From contig RSEF01000001.1 in the NCBI GenBank assembly GCA_003993805.1, positions 64,057,290 to 64,121,289 of the forward strand: a stretch of DNA of 64,000 nt. Direction: 5' to 3'. The notes below the pieces were generated by a model. It saw only the letters and a list, made by a program, of their open reading frames with translations. It did no database searches and had not been told where the DNA came from. The stretch comes from Himantopus leucocephalus (Eukaryota; Chordata; Aves; Charadriiformes; Recurvirostridae). Position 1 is the first letter of the stretch; each line of letters begins with the position of its first letter. A program made the position numbers and the translations under genes. Positions 51,105-63,736 of this stretch are shown here, one piece after another.

Positions 51105-51225
51105 TATTTTACAGTGCTTTGTCCAGGCTGGTTTTAAAACATCCAAGTGATGAGACTTCCACCAGTTTACTTGGGGGAGCTATTTTACAGGCTAACAGAC
51201 ATCACCATTAGCACTATTTCTTGTC
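51105..51225 (-). mobile_element. CR1-type LINE scrap
   Basis: TTGTCCAGGCTGGTTTTAAA, GTGATGAGACTTCCACCAG and TTACAGGCTAACAGA keep the order of the CR1 segment encoding the ORF2 end, on the minus strand. Only about 120 bp can be recognised. Confidence 0.55.
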
Positions 51226-52289
51226 ACATGCATCATCAGCTCTCCCATAAATAATTGCTAACACTACAGCTATTCTACAGGCTCAGGGAAGGTGAAGGAA
51301 TACAAACAGGAGTCAATATTCATGTGAATAAAGGAATAATAAAATAATGGAAATGTCTGGCTCCTCCAGGAACATATGGCATTTAGTTGGGTTACGGGCA
51401 CTTGAATAAGTGACAGTGAGGTAACTGGTTACCTCTGCACTGAATAAATGTGAGGTAATCTGAGAGCTCAGGCACAGAGGGGGACCGGGCTGCTCAGGCT
51501 GCCGAGTTCAGCTGTGCCAGGAAATAGCAGAGTTGGCTACAGATGCCTCCATTCCCCTGTAAGGCCACCCCTAAGTAAATTACCTCACTTGTATCATGGG
51601 GCAAAGTATAATTAAGAGAGTTACTACAGAGCAGCTTAGAGTGTTCCCTGTTACTGTTATTACATCTAAGGAAATGGACATATGACCAAGTGAGTAATGT
51701 CTTATTAAATGTATCTTAGGTTATTTTATTGAAAAGCTATTTCCTGCTCTTTGAGTTCTTTTCCTTCTGCAGAGGTCAGCACCTGATATGATGGGTGAAT
51801 CCTTACAATCCTGTATGCAGCCAGGTCTGAAGTGTTCTGCATAAAAGCAAAAAACTGTCCCTCCTGGCCCCTGCTGGCAAATCAGCACCTTTGGTAAGCA
51901 GCAGTCTACTCTGCATGGCTACTAATTCAACACTGATAATGGCTCAGACACCAGCAGATGCTTTTCAACATTCCTAGCTGCAATATTTCACTCAATGTCC
52001 CCCTTTGGCAAGTAATTCAATAGTTTTACTGTAACACACTGGGCGATGCCACCTCTGTTTCCTTTGTTCCTTATTACATGTCCCATGTATCTCAAGAAAA
52101 CCTGCTGAATACATCCTGCAGACAGCTTTTCTCTTAGAGTAGAGCCTCCCTCTGAAACAATTAGCAGGCAACTGCATACAGCACCAGTGCTAATCTCATT
52201 GAATGACACACACCACAACAGCTTTAAGACAAGCTGATGCCTTTCTCACAAAAACCAGCAGCGAGCTATTTAGGGAGGATCCAGCAAAT
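51226..52289. other. no gene recognised
   Basis: About 1 kb of unique-looking sequence with no supported feature. Confidence 0.55.
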
Positions 52290-52770
52290 ACAGGGCTTTA
52301 GAGAGAGGTCATCTGACCTCAGGAGTCTGTTCCCTCTTTTGATCAATGTGGAATGGTTCCTTAACTGTTCTCTTGTGATAGGACCAGTATAGTTTAAGCA
52401 GTCCTGGAGCAATGCTTCCCCAGGGATCTTCCACATCTTACTAGAAGGGAAGAAGTTTTCCTTAACATTCAAACTTCACAAGTTTTCCTTCTCTAAAGTT
52501 CATCCTATTATGCAATGCCCCATTGTACTAAGCCTGCACAAAGTCTCTTCCCCTTGGGATTTTCTTTGAATTTATTTGGAGGTGATTATCATATCTCCTC
52601 TTAGTTGTTGCTTTGCCAAGATGTACATAGCCTGCTCTTTTAATCTTTCCATATCAATCAAGCCTTCCCACTACCTAATAATAATTGTGCCTCCTCTCTG
52701 AACTCCCTCCAGCTTTTCAGTATCTTTCCAGTGACATGGTGCTCAGCACAGCACAGGAGATGCCAGCTGC
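52290..52770 (-). mobile_element. old CR1-type LINE relic, ORF2 C-terminal part
   Basis: GGGAAGAAGTTTTCCTTAAC, ATTATCATATCTCCTCTTAG, CTGCTCTTTTAATCTTTCC and CTCTCTGAACTCCCTCCAGC appear in the order seen in the reverse complement of old CR1 ORF2 ends. The part below 52430 is weaker. No frame is intact. Confidence 0.68.
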
Positions 52771-54129
52771 ATTTGCAGCTGTGTAGAGAAGGTGCTTTGT
52801 TCTCTGCTGTGCTGCAGAGCATCTTAAACTAGATTCCCCACCTGTCCTACCGCCTTTCATTGCAACACTTCCAAGAGCCAAAGAAAAGCAGGTTTCAGTG
52901 TTGGAGAGCTGTCAAACTGGTGGCAAGTTCCTCTGGATGTGTTATACCATGATTCCACCTAAGAACTGGACTTTCTGTGGTAGCACCATCAGAGCCCCAA
53001 ACAGTCAATGATGCGAAGTTTCTGCGCCAAAAACAAAAATTGTTTTGACTTTTTTTAAAGCTTTATGCCACATTATGAAATCTTTTCTGATATACTTATT
53101 TACTATTTAATCTATTAAGAAATAAGTTTGTGATTCATACTTAAGTCAAAGCATTCAATTACCAAGCCAAATTCCTGAAAAGCGAAGCATGTGCCCAGTT
53201 TAGCATAAAAATGTATTTGGTATTATAGGAAGAGCTATCAAAGAGAACATACAAAATTGCATTATTAGACTTCTACCACTATTTAGCAAGCAGTTCTCAA
53301 TTAGGGCTGAGATAACAACAGATGTCTTTGGCTTCTGCAAGCATTGCCATCTATCAAGTAATTGGTCTGTCCAAGAAGTGAATTCTCTGTCACTAATTGC
53401 AGATCACATCAGAAAAAGAAGATCACAAACAGAAGTCATAGGCAGAAGACAAAGAGAAGAGAAAAATAAGAGAGTGACAAAGGAAAAATATGAAAAGAGC
53501 CTTCAGGTTTGTTAAGGTTTGAACACACATAAAGGAGGAGATAGAAGAAAATGTATGAAACCTGAGGTAAAAAGGTATTCTGCTGTCTCAGAAGCAGCGC
53601 AGGCAATGTTTAAAGTTGGGTTTTGAGTCCTCTGTCTTCACAGTGCTGAAACCACCAGAAGCAGATAGTTGCCACCACATGGGTGATATAATACTTTGCC
53701 TAATGACTGATTACACAGTGCTATAGTTTTAGTCAATAAACCAATTCTTCTGGGTCAATTTGCTTTTTTTCAGGTTTTCTTTCAAACTGTTAACAAACAG
53801 TTAGCATTCATCACCTGAGATCTGTAATTAAGACTGGATGCATTTCCGTGAGATACATTCTCATACAACTTAGAATACCTGGCTTCCTGGAGGAATCAAT
53901 TCTTTTGGCCTGTACTGCGAATGGAATGAAATTAAATGGACAGTGTGGCATCTTCTGGCCTTAAGATCCAGAACAGTTATTCTTTCTCAATATTTTTCCC
54001 CCAAATATTCCAAGCAATATCTAGTAGTTGCATTACTTTATTATTTTTTAAAGAATAATTATCTGCCCTTGCATCTCCCTTTTCTCGGAATGTTTTTGTT
54101 TTTCCTCTTTATTCATCCCTACTAGGATT
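52771..54129. other. no gene recognised
   Basis: About 1.36 kb between two minus-strand CR1 relics. Contains a purine-rich tract at 53402-53505. It may be sequence inserted into, or simply lying between, the relics. Confidence 0.55.
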
Positions 54130-54830
54130 TGAAACTCCCCCCACCCCGATTCAGCATTGAATGTGAATTTCATTAATGTGCTGTTTGTTTTTCTTCCAGA
54201 CCAATTAATGAGGGTGATAAATGAGATAGGACATAGCACCAATCCCTGTGGCACCCCAGTAGTTACCTCCCCCAAATTAAAACACTGCCATTTATCATTA
54301 CCATTTGCTAATGTTCTTTCTGCCAATTTGTAGACCCTGTGGCAGTAATCCTACTGAAGCCAATCTGAATTAATTATTCAAGTATGTTCATGGGAGATGC
54401 AATATCAAATACTTTATGGAAAACCAAAATGCAGTATACTAACTGAATTTCCAGTAAGCACTACTACTTTAATTCTTTTAAAACCTTTTATATCTGTTTA
54501 TGAAGATTTATTCTTTTATTATTTGTACTTTAGTGGCGCCTGAAGGATCCAACTGGGCTGAGGACCCATTGTCATGTTTATTACTAAAATTTTATCTCCA
54601 GCTGTTTAGTGATTCTCTTTCCTCCTCCTGTCTCTCATATTTGCTTCATTTTCACCCCAAGGATAGAATTTAAATTAATGGAACTGTAATTGCCAAGATC
54701 ACTGACAATTCCTTTTTTTAGAAAATCAGGTACATTTTCTATATTTTGCATAGTTGCTGCTTCCACTTTGTCTCTTTCAAAAAACACTTTATTATGATTC
54801 ATGTTTGCATGAAAACAGGCTCCTCTCTCT
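54130..54830 (-). mobile_element. old CR1/L3-type LINE relic (RT domain)
   Basis: On the minus strand a short open stretch reads GEVTTGVPQGLVLCPISF, the conserved reverse transcriptase box written [14 protein letters not shown] in the family. Around it the reverse complement keeps the expected neighbours: a TGGGAGATGCAATATCAAAT block, which corresponds to the KAFD region, and towards 54660-54760 a worn upstream stretch. The copy is full of stops. It has the same orientation as the relic at 52.3-52.8 kb, which corresponds to more 3' LINE sequence. Confidence 0.7.
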
Positions 54831-56083
54831 CTTTCTCTAGCATGCATCTGCTCCTGCTGTGCATTCCCCACTGGAGTCCGTATCACTGATAATCCTGTGC
54901 CTGAGAAGTCTCAGTAACTTGCATGGAGATGACTGATGTCACACTTGGAGGATTAAGTAGGGAATAAGCAGCAGGAGCACACCATCTCTCAGGAAACTGA
55001 AACCCCATCTTGTCTGTGTCTGAAAATGCCAAAGACAGATTTAAAAAAAAAATAAAAATCGTGGTGCTTCTTGATACAAGAAAGACAGCCTCTACATGCC
55101 AAACTGAAAACACACTGGTTCAAAAGGAGAGGGAGAAGAATGGTTATTTGAACAAACCCAGTTATATCCTGGGCCCAAGGACAGATGATCTGCGTGAACA
55201 GACCTCGTATGCCAGATTTGGTTTTTGGAAGAATCACAAGGGGGCACTTTGCCTGTAAATGAACAATTTCCTTACTTTTTGGAGTTTTGGGTGGTTTGTT
55301 TTTTGTGGGTTTTGTTTGTGGGGTTTTTTTCTTTTTGTTTAAATAGGGGGGACTAGCTTCTTCACAGTCTTCCCTGTGTTCCCTTTCCTGGCATAAGCAG
55401 GTAGCAGTGTCTGACAGAGACCCCATCTTCCCTCGCACCCAGGAGAGAGTGCACCCCAGAATGGAGAATATTTCAAGGAAACACTGCAGAATCTTCTCCT
55501 TGGTCAAACACCAGATCTTGGAGGAAATATTTTCCCCTACCCCCTAAACCCACAGGATCTACCTGACTAAACTAATCTTTCCCTCCCTCTGACGCAACAG
55601 CAGTCTTCCCAGCACTGCTGAAAGTGTCCCATCCCACTCTTCCTTTGTAAGATCCTTTATCTGTCACAGGACGAGGAACAAAGATGTTCAGTCCTACTGT
55701 GTTCCTACAGATGCTGTGGAGCTTCTTCCTTAAACAAGGTATTTAGTGCTGTGATGGCATGCTCCTTCACAGTGCTTGAGGAAACTTGGCTACTCAGCAG
55801 CATCTTGCCTGAGTTAGAGCTCTGGGCTAGTGCTGGGGTGGGAACTAGATCTCAAGCCTAGCCCATTCTGACTCCTGCAATGGTCTGCTACTGCCTTTTA
55901 TTACTCCTCCAATATAAAGGGAAATATTTAGTACCCATCTTTCAAATAATGCTCATTATAACCAGCAGCTGCCTTTATTTCGCTCTCTGCGGAAAATTAT
56001 GTACAGGCTACTGGCCAAAGAAGGTTATTTTTAAGCTCTATACCCAACAAGTAGGCTTGGGTTTCTGCATCTAAAACTGAGTT
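54831..56083. other. no gene recognised
   Basis: About 1.25 kb. The stretch 55270-55350 is G/T-rich low-complexity sequence. A 172-codon minus-strand open frame crossing it has a lysine/threonine/proline-rich middle created by that tract, and I do not accept it as a gene. Confidence 0.55.
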
Positions 56084-56126
56084 TCATACCATTTCATCTC
56101 AGCANTCATACCATTTCATCTCAGCA
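56084..56126. repeat. exact 21-bp duplication around a single N
   Basis: TCATACCATTTCATCTCAGCA occurs at 56084-56104 and again at 56106-56126, separated only by one N (56105). Identical ends around an N look like two contig ends that overlap but were not merged. Confidence 0.85.
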
Positions 56127-56291
56127 AAGTTGTGGATGTCCCATCCCTGGAAGTGTTCAAGATCAGGTTGGATGGGGTGCTGAGGAACCTGATTGATTGA
56201 GTGAAAGATGTCCTTGCCATGGCAGGGGGGTTGGAGTAGATGATATTTAAAGGTACCTTTCAACCCAAACCAGTCTATGATTCTATGATTC
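56127..56291 (+). mobile_element. CR1 LINE 3' end
   Basis: AAGTTGTGGATGTCCCATCC, CTGGAAGTGTTCAAGATCAG, a GGCAGGGGGGTTGGAGTAGA block and a CAACCCAAACCAGTCTATGA TTCTATGATTC terminus are the classic last ~165 bp of a CR1 on the plus strand. Strongly 5'-truncated and fairly well preserved. Confidence 0.94.
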
Positions 56292-58089
56292 AGTTTAGGT
56301 TTGTTTGCTGTAGAAGGAACCAAATTAGGGGCATCTGAGTGTGAGCTACAGTTGAGAAAAGCTCTTAACTTTTTCTCACCTAGAGCATGCAGTTAGAGTA
56401 AACCCATTTATTTTGATGCTGTAAGCGGGCTGTTTACCCAGAGGGGTTCAAAGCTAGTTTCTGCCTGCTTCTCCCTCACCCTGGTATTATTCAAGAGTCA
56501 ATAATTCAATTCAAAACAATGCAGTGACAATGAGGTGGAATAGTTTTAATGGTGTTTACTTGTTCTTAATGATGTGCTGGATCCCTGTCTCCCTGTTACA
56601 GATAGAAGCACATGATAAAGAAGGGAGAAACTACACAGTAATGCAGACAGTAAAATCAAAGAAGAGACACTCCTGTTGAGATGAAAGAGAGACTCCTGCT
56701 AGTTTCTGAAAATTCACAAATGTAGGGTTTTTACTGCCACAGTTGAGGTCTTTCTGCCAACAAGGAGCTAACTGTAAAACCAAAGAAAAATTCCCCAATT
56801 CAGAGCAGTTCAGAACCCTTTTCAATCTAACCATTCTACCCCCTAAAGAAAGTTTTTGGCCAAAACAAGATAATTCTCTGCTTCCTGTCTCTTTTTTTTT
56901 TCTCATTCTTTCCAGATTTTACATTCTCAAATGTACATTTTTCCCCCTCTCAGTCAGAGAAAATAACTGAAAAGGGAATGCACTTATGCTCCTTGCCTTG
57001 GGAGAGGAGGCAAAGAAGGAAAGGGGTGGAAAATTGGTCTCTGCCATGATTTACACGAGTCTTGAAGTTGTGCCAGTTTGAGCAGCTCAGCAGGGCACAT
57101 GAAGCCTGCTGCAATGCAAGGGCCCAGGGTGTCCTCACAGCCCACCATACACCTTCCTCCAAGGGTGCGAGGAGAGACAGAGTAGTACCAGTTTTAAAAC
57201 TCTGCCTGCCTATTATGGTCAGCTCTCAAAAGACAACTCAAATAGGATTTAGTGCAAGCCATCAGGTGCTTCGACCTTTCCATTTCTTTAAACATCCTGC
57301 ATTGATATTGTGTCTGTATGGTGTAAGAACAGTTTCTACAGTCAACAAGAGCCTGCCGTCTCGCAGGCTTGTGGCCAACTGTTGAGACCATGATGACTGT
57401 CACTGTTGCTTCTCCATTTTCATGCTCTATTTGTTATTTGTCTGGGATTGCTACTATGATCTCCGTGCCTGTTTGGGTCTCAAAACTCTATCCTGGAGGG
57501 GAAGCAGATATGTTTTTGAGGAGTTTTGTGAGGAGGGTGGAATTACAAGAAACTGAGAGACTGGAATGGGCAGCTGTGTTGTGGTTATTGCTTATGAAAC
57601 GTATAGCTGTCTGGGCTCATGGTTCCAGCAAAGGTTGTTTGCTCATTTCCCTGCAGGCTACGAAGGAGCAGGTCTCACGAAGTTTTTGCTAGACTTCTGG
57701 GAAACACTGGGAAGGAGCTGGTCGCCACCACCCCTGTGAGTGCCAGTGATGTAGGGGGAGATGTTTTGGAGAGAAAATAGCAGGATATCCTTGGCAGCTT
57801 TCCCCCAAATAGTTCTGATAATGCATACTGGGCCAGGCAGATGTGAAGAGGTAATCCTGTTGGGAAAATGATATATGTAAGAGAGTTCAAAACCATCAAG
57901 ACTAGAGAGGCATCTGGAAGGGAGGGAGCCTGCCCAGGGGAGTTCCAGCTGCCGACGCTGCTCACATAAGGGTGCCGAGAAGCATGGGTTTCGGAGGACA
58001 CATCCTAACATTACAAGAACTCTTCATCCTCAGGTGAAACACAGGACAAAAACTAGAAATAGCCAAGTTACAAACAAATGCACAATGGC
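56292..58089. other. no gene recognised
   Basis: 1.8 kb with no supportable feature. The open frames at 57062-57385 and 57658-58011 show no family resemblance. Confidence 0.55.
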
Positions 58090-60190
58090 ACAGACAGATA
58101 GAAGAAAGCTAAAAGTAGTTTCATGCATACATCTACCTTTATACTAGAAGTCTAGGGAGACAGGAATATTTAGATTTAAATGAATATAAAGACATAAAAG
58201 ACATATTGGAAATTTGGTGGAAGGAGAAGCAGATGGACAATGTAATACCAATTTGAAAAATTATGCTGGAAAAAACAAAATAGGCTATATAGATGAAGGG
58301 ATAGTACTATAGCCTAAAAGAATCTTTGAGTCAAATCAGATTAACAATCAAGCAAACCTTGTCAACAAGTAATAGAAACTTTGTGAATCGAACTCCAGTC
58401 CCATGTAGGAAAAATACAGCAATAAGGCTGCGTTATGGCCTGCCTGATGAAGATGGTGATAGAGATTGACACACTGAGGGAGACCAAGGAAGGCAGGAAT
58501 GAACAATAAAAGAAGACTACAATTGCCCTCATAAACTGGGTAAACTTTACTGTGGGTGTGATGTATGGGCTGAACTTTCAGACACTGCCAATTTCTGTTT
58601 TATGGAAGTACTAGACAGCAAAATAAGAAGAGAAGTCATCCCGACCAATGCACAGGACTTGGTGACTGTCACAGAGCTGCTGGGAACAATAACAGTACTA
58701 TATTTAAGTCCAACATCCCTATTCCTCCTGCAAGAGCCGAGAGGCCCACTACTGTAGTGTTGAATTTTAAAAAAACTGAACTACACAAAAATGAAGGGGT
58801 CTCATTAAAAAGAAGTTGAAATGAGTGGTTAAAGTACAAAAATCTTCTTTTTGGACAGCAGTGAGGCTGTTCAAAGACACCATGCTGGATGATCAGAGCA
58901 ACCACGTACTACCTATCAATAAATGTTTGAGAAAGACCAGAAGATAACAGGCCTAGCTTAACAGAAATGTAATGGAGCTTTCTTAGGGATAAGAAGGCAT
59001 TCTTCAAAAAACACAAAGCTGTGTCCTACTAAAAACAAAAGAAAAAACCAAACCCCAAAGGAACAATATACCAAGAATGCTGAAATTCAGTAAGGGACGC
59101 CAAAAAAAATGGATTCTGCTTCAACTTGCAAAAAAGCAAAGACACTAATTATAAATCACATTGCTACATCTTAGGGGCTAGGAGACCTCTAGAGTGTCTG
59201 TAAGGCCAAGGAAAGTTCATGTAGCAGGAGACTTCAAAGACAACAAAATTGTAGCAGAAAAATCTTAAATCTTCCTGACTATACTAAACATGAAGAACTC
59301 AGAACTTTTCTTTTAGGTGGTCATCTTTCCAAGTTGATATGTGAAGGTAGTTGGTATGTGGTGGCTATAGTCCATGTACACTTCTGAAAGGCATTCTAGA
59401 CAAGGTCCCCAGTGACAAAAATTAGAGTGAATGTCCTCATGTGGACATGTAACTAGTCATAAGACAGGAAAGAGAGGGTAAGAGTAAATAATTTTTTGTA
59501 CAGAAGGTTGTTGTCAGTGGAGCTTCACACAGATCGGTGTTCAGACCCATGCTGTTCATGCGTTCATAAATGACCTAGAAAAAAAGAATTAATTGTGAGG
59601 TGTTTCCTAATGCTAAATTAGTCTAAGTAATAAGATATGACTGTGAAACACTGTAAAAGCCTCTCACTACAGCAAGCAACTGGGCGTAAAGTAACAGCAT
59701 TTGAAGCAATGCATACCGGGAAAACAATCCTAATTTTACATATATAATGATGGGTTCTGAGCTGTCTGTTAACATCAGGTATGAGATCTTCAGGTAATAA
59801 TATATATATATAATATATATATATATATTTTATATATATATATATAATATAAAACACTACAAAAATGTCAGTTCAGGGTACAGCAGTAGCCAAAAGCAAT
59901 CAAGATGTTAGAAATTTTGAGGGTGGGATAGCAATCACAACAGGAAATATCTTTATGCCACTAGAAAATCCATTGTGCACCTGCGCTTCAGAGACTGAGT
60001 GCAGTCTGGTTTCTCGGTCTCAGAACATAGCAGAATCAGAGAAGGTGCTACAAAAGTCAGAAAAATAATCAAAGGCATCAAATAGCTTTCCCTATGAGCT
60101 ATACAAAATATACTAGGACTCTTCAACTGAGAGAAGAGACAATGGTGAAAAAGCATAATGTAGATTTGTTAAACACAGGAAACATGGAGA
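58090..60190 (+). mobile_element. long old CR1-type LINE relic (endonuclease to RT)
   Basis: A decayed copy keeping parts of ORF2 in order on the plus strand. LEIWWKE (58206-58226) corresponds to the endonuclease ETWW box, an EDYNCPH stretch (near 58520) to GDFNxP, and a LDKVPS stretch (near 59397) to FDKVPH. CGGTGTTCAGACCCATGCTG (59533-59552) is the RT box after SGVPQG. AATCCTAATTTTACATATAT (59727-59746) and GAACATAGCAGAATCAGAGA (60022-60041) follow the later ORF2 order, ending near ACTAGGACTCTTCAACTGAG (60112). Stops and shifts are everywhere. An AT microsatellite has expanded inside it. It looks like the same family as the 27.0 kb relic. The endonuclease end is the least certain part. Confidence 0.7.
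59797..59852. repeat. (AT)n microsatellite
   Basis: Interrupted TA/AT dinucleotide array, nearly self-complementary, lying inside the old LINE relic. It would extrude as a cruciform easily. Confidence 0.92.
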
Positions 60191-63100
60191 CACCCTGGCC
60201 GTTTATTGACAATGTGATTACTGTAGAAAGCAAACAAGTACTACACCTTATGATGCAATCTTCATAACCTTGGTGCATATCGGTTGTTCACTGAAATAAT
60301 GAAAAAGTCCAGTAATACCATCGCTACAACAGAATTAAGATTAATATTGCAGAACAGCTTGAGACAAAAACATTGTATATGCCTAGGTGTCATGCTTTTA
60401 TATCATAAGAGCAGACATCTTAAATGACTTAGTAAGTTCTCAAACACGTCTATATATGCAGCAAATTGGACTGCCTACCTGGGAGTTAGTTTATGAGGAA
60501 TCACATGGTGAAATAACATTACAGCAACATTGTAGGAGGAGCTGATATGTTACACTGGCTTAGTTCGTAGGCTGAATCCCTGAAAGTCCAGCCAAGCTGA
60601 GCTGAAAGCATTCCAGGCTGCCAATTAAAGGTTAAGGCCCACATTACACTAGTTAGTTCGGTATTACTTTGCATTACAGAGCTTCCCATTGCAGTATAAA
60701 TTGAGGCAAGGTAGCAGATGCCTGTATGGTTCATTGCATGGTTTTGCAAGTGCACAGCTTGAAATGGACTCTTCTAATATTGAATATTCAGTGACCGAGT
60801 CTAGTGAACAAATCCGTCAGCTATACTTGTGTATAGAGGATTGAGAGTCCGGTTAAAGTTTCCACAGAGAAACGTGCCCCTGCACGTGCACGCACACGCA
60901 AGTGTAGAAACACACATGCACACAAACAGAGGAAGTCTGGGAGATTTTCTGATTCCTGGGATGAGTTTGCTATATGCCTCCTGTGCTCAAATAGCAGGTG
61001 GGAAATACAGGGCATACTCACAAATGAGAAATGCAGTTCCAGCTGAACTAAACCTTTCAAAGTACTTGGAAATATGAGTGATATCTGCAAGAGCATTTGC
61101 AATGGTTTAAGGCAAGTGAGCTGAAGTGGTGAGCTTACAAAAACTAGAGATGAGGAGGCCAGGGTCTGTCTGTCCTGAAGCAGTGACTCTCACAAGGTAG
61201 CTCTTACTGGAATCTGTGTTTTCAACCCATCGTTTTATAGATAGAGGAAAGCATGCCAGGGAAAGCCATTCTCCCGCTGCTGGTTACAGCTGCAGCAACT
61301 TAAGCCAATGAGATTGACTTGGTATCCTGCAGCAGGAGAGAAGGGCTCCAGGGTTCGTGGTTCAAGTATTGTGGGTGGACTTTCCAACTGTGCTAGAAGG
61401 ACTTGGCTACAAGCTTGTCAACCTTTCCCAAAACATGAGTCATGGCTGCTCCACATTCTCCCGTCTGTAATTGCTTGTTCAGCCCTCTGGAAATAACTAT
61501 AAATTCCGCACAGGCATAGGAGTTAACACATCATATGCCTCTTCCATCTTTGTAGTTTGTCTTTCTGCATGAAATATCCAACTGAGCCTGATACAGAACC
61601 TGTTCTTTCTCCAAGTCCTTCTCAATTACTCAGTACCAGCTAGGCTGAATGCATGTGAAACCCCAACTGCTGCAGAGACGATCCTGGTATATGTGGGGAT
61701 ATATAAAGTGGTTTCCAGTGCTTATAAAGTGTGTTAAATGAAATACGATCTTCAGTTCAGGCAACTGATCTACTGACTGTTAAGACTTCATCTAACACAA
61801 GGCTTGGGATCACACTGGAACTCGAACTCCTCGGCTGACAATATTTACTTATCAGCTGGAACGTGGCAATTTGCTTTGTAGGTCAGAAAATGCAGGCAAA
61901 GCTCAGGAGTGCTCCAGCCCTCCAGTCTTACATTGTCATATGCAGTACTGACCCGGGTGTCTTGAGACACTTAGCTTCACACGGCTCTCAAACCTTGTAA
62001 AAGCCACCCTGTGCTTTCCTTCAGACAGCTGCTCCTAAGGTTAAAAACTTATACTAGTGGTCACAAGTGGATGACCAAAGTAAATAAAACTTGTCTTGGA
62101 GGATGATGAAGAGCATGTTCAGAAGAACAAGAATAACCTGCGAATACTGTCATTTCACATGGCTGTGCCCGACAGTCCTAGGAGAGGCTGTGTACTTGGC
62201 CTCTTGAGTTTATATGTACAAAAGGCTTCTCAGGTAATTGAGAAAAGAAGGAATGTTAGCTTCATCTTTACATGACACAATTTTTAATGAGATTATTATG
62301 GAGAGAACACTTGAATAAAAAGCTAAGGTCATCCAGAGGTATCTGAGTCAGAATAGTGAAGGCTACAACTAAGAACTGTGTGTTTAATATACTATAATTA
62401 TAACTGCAAATTGTACTTCAGCCCAAGGCTTTACAGCAAAGCTGTAAAAAGGAAAATCAATTTTAATCTTTAAGGGCACTTTGCTACATTCTTCTTCTTC
62501 AAGGCTAAACCCAACTAGGTCAGTCCAGGTAGGAATTGAAAAAATATGAGCTCTTTCTCCCTGAGCAATAAATATTATCTTCGGTATCAAAAGCTGGATT
62601 GCTACCAAGTACACTGCACGGCTCCTTGGGGAAGCTCAGTCATGGGTCTGAGCATCTATCGGAGCTGAACAAAGGCATCCAGGGTGCAGGGAAAGTGCGA
62701 GATCAATAGGGAAGACAATCTCTCACCTGTGACCTTTGATGATTATCAGATAGCAGAACAGTTGCTGCTTTCTTGGTTTTAATGTGGGTCCATTTACTCT
62801 TGCTGTGGATGTACCCATGGGTGGAAGCGTTGCTTATGTGAAACTTCTGTCTTGGGCATCTTCCTCTTCAGATCCCAACGGAGGAAAGCTCTCTTGATTT
62901 GAATGGATACTAACCCCGCAATTACACACTGCAAACCTGCTAGCTCCTCGTACCAAATCCTCTTGCAGGATCAATTCTACAGTGAGGGTCACAAAGCTGA
63001 GCTCAGAGGTCAGTGCTTTCTCTGTCCTTGTTTTACGCCGGAGATGAGGAGTGGGAACTTATAAATTAAATAATTTAAATAATTAAACATAATTAAACTT

Positions 63101-63650
63101 CCTAAGTAAGTTTGTCCTCCTGTACTACTTCATGTGTGGTAGCTTTCATCCCATCTGAAAATGGGCATGTTGCTATGGTTTCAGGAATAAAGGATGGCCA
63201 CCCTTATTCCCTTCTGCTACTGCTTCTGTCTTCTTATACTCCACTAAAAAGTAAAAAAGAGTTCTTGAGGTAGAAAGATCATATTTCATCACAATAAGTA
63301 TTTTATTAGAGATAAGCAAAAAGTCTTCCCAGAAAGCTCAGACATGCTTATTTGGGCCTCCAGTGGCCATTTAAGAATGCACTTGCTAGTAACTCAGTAT
63401 TATTAGAGTTGGTTGAATAATATTCAATGGGTAATTTATTTGACAAATGTTACAATTTTTTAAAAACAAATTACTCATCTAGTTTGAAAAATGTTATTCA
63501 CGAAGATAGAGGACAGAGTGAGTTATTAAATATATTCATCAAATAACTTGCTCAAGTTTTGCAATATATCTGAATAAATTATTCAGGTTATTCATTATTC
63601 ATTGAGTTCTAATTATTATTTTAAGTGCTTATATAGCAATATTAGTGCAC
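60191..63650. other. no gene recognised
   Basis: 3.4 kb without a supportable gene. The first 100-200 bp may be an unrecognisable LINE tail. A CA/GC-alternating patch lies at 60881-60928 and a very AT-rich stretch at 63059-63105. Confidence 0.55.
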
Positions 63651-63736
63651 TGGTGTAGTAGTCACCGATGCAGTAGTAGTGCAGTCACCAGTCACCAGCG
63701 CAGCAGTACGCCAGTCACCATTGTAGTAGTCAGTAA
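63651..63736. repeat. 23-bp degenerate minisatellite
   Basis: The word GTCACC recurs at 63661, 63684, 63691 and 63714, with steps of 23, 7 and 23 bases. Between the copies lie GCAGTAGTAGTGCA and GCAGCAGTACGCCA variants. Confidence 0.7.

Noticed and set aside
54989..55507. 172-codon minus-strand frame
   Set aside because: Its middle is a lysine/threonine/proline-rich stretch produced by G/T-rich low-complexity DNA; no domain was recognised.
63651..63736. CRISPR-like spaced repeats
   Set aside because: Repeats are 6-9 bases with irregular 7/23 spacing in a vertebrate genome; this is a minisatellite.
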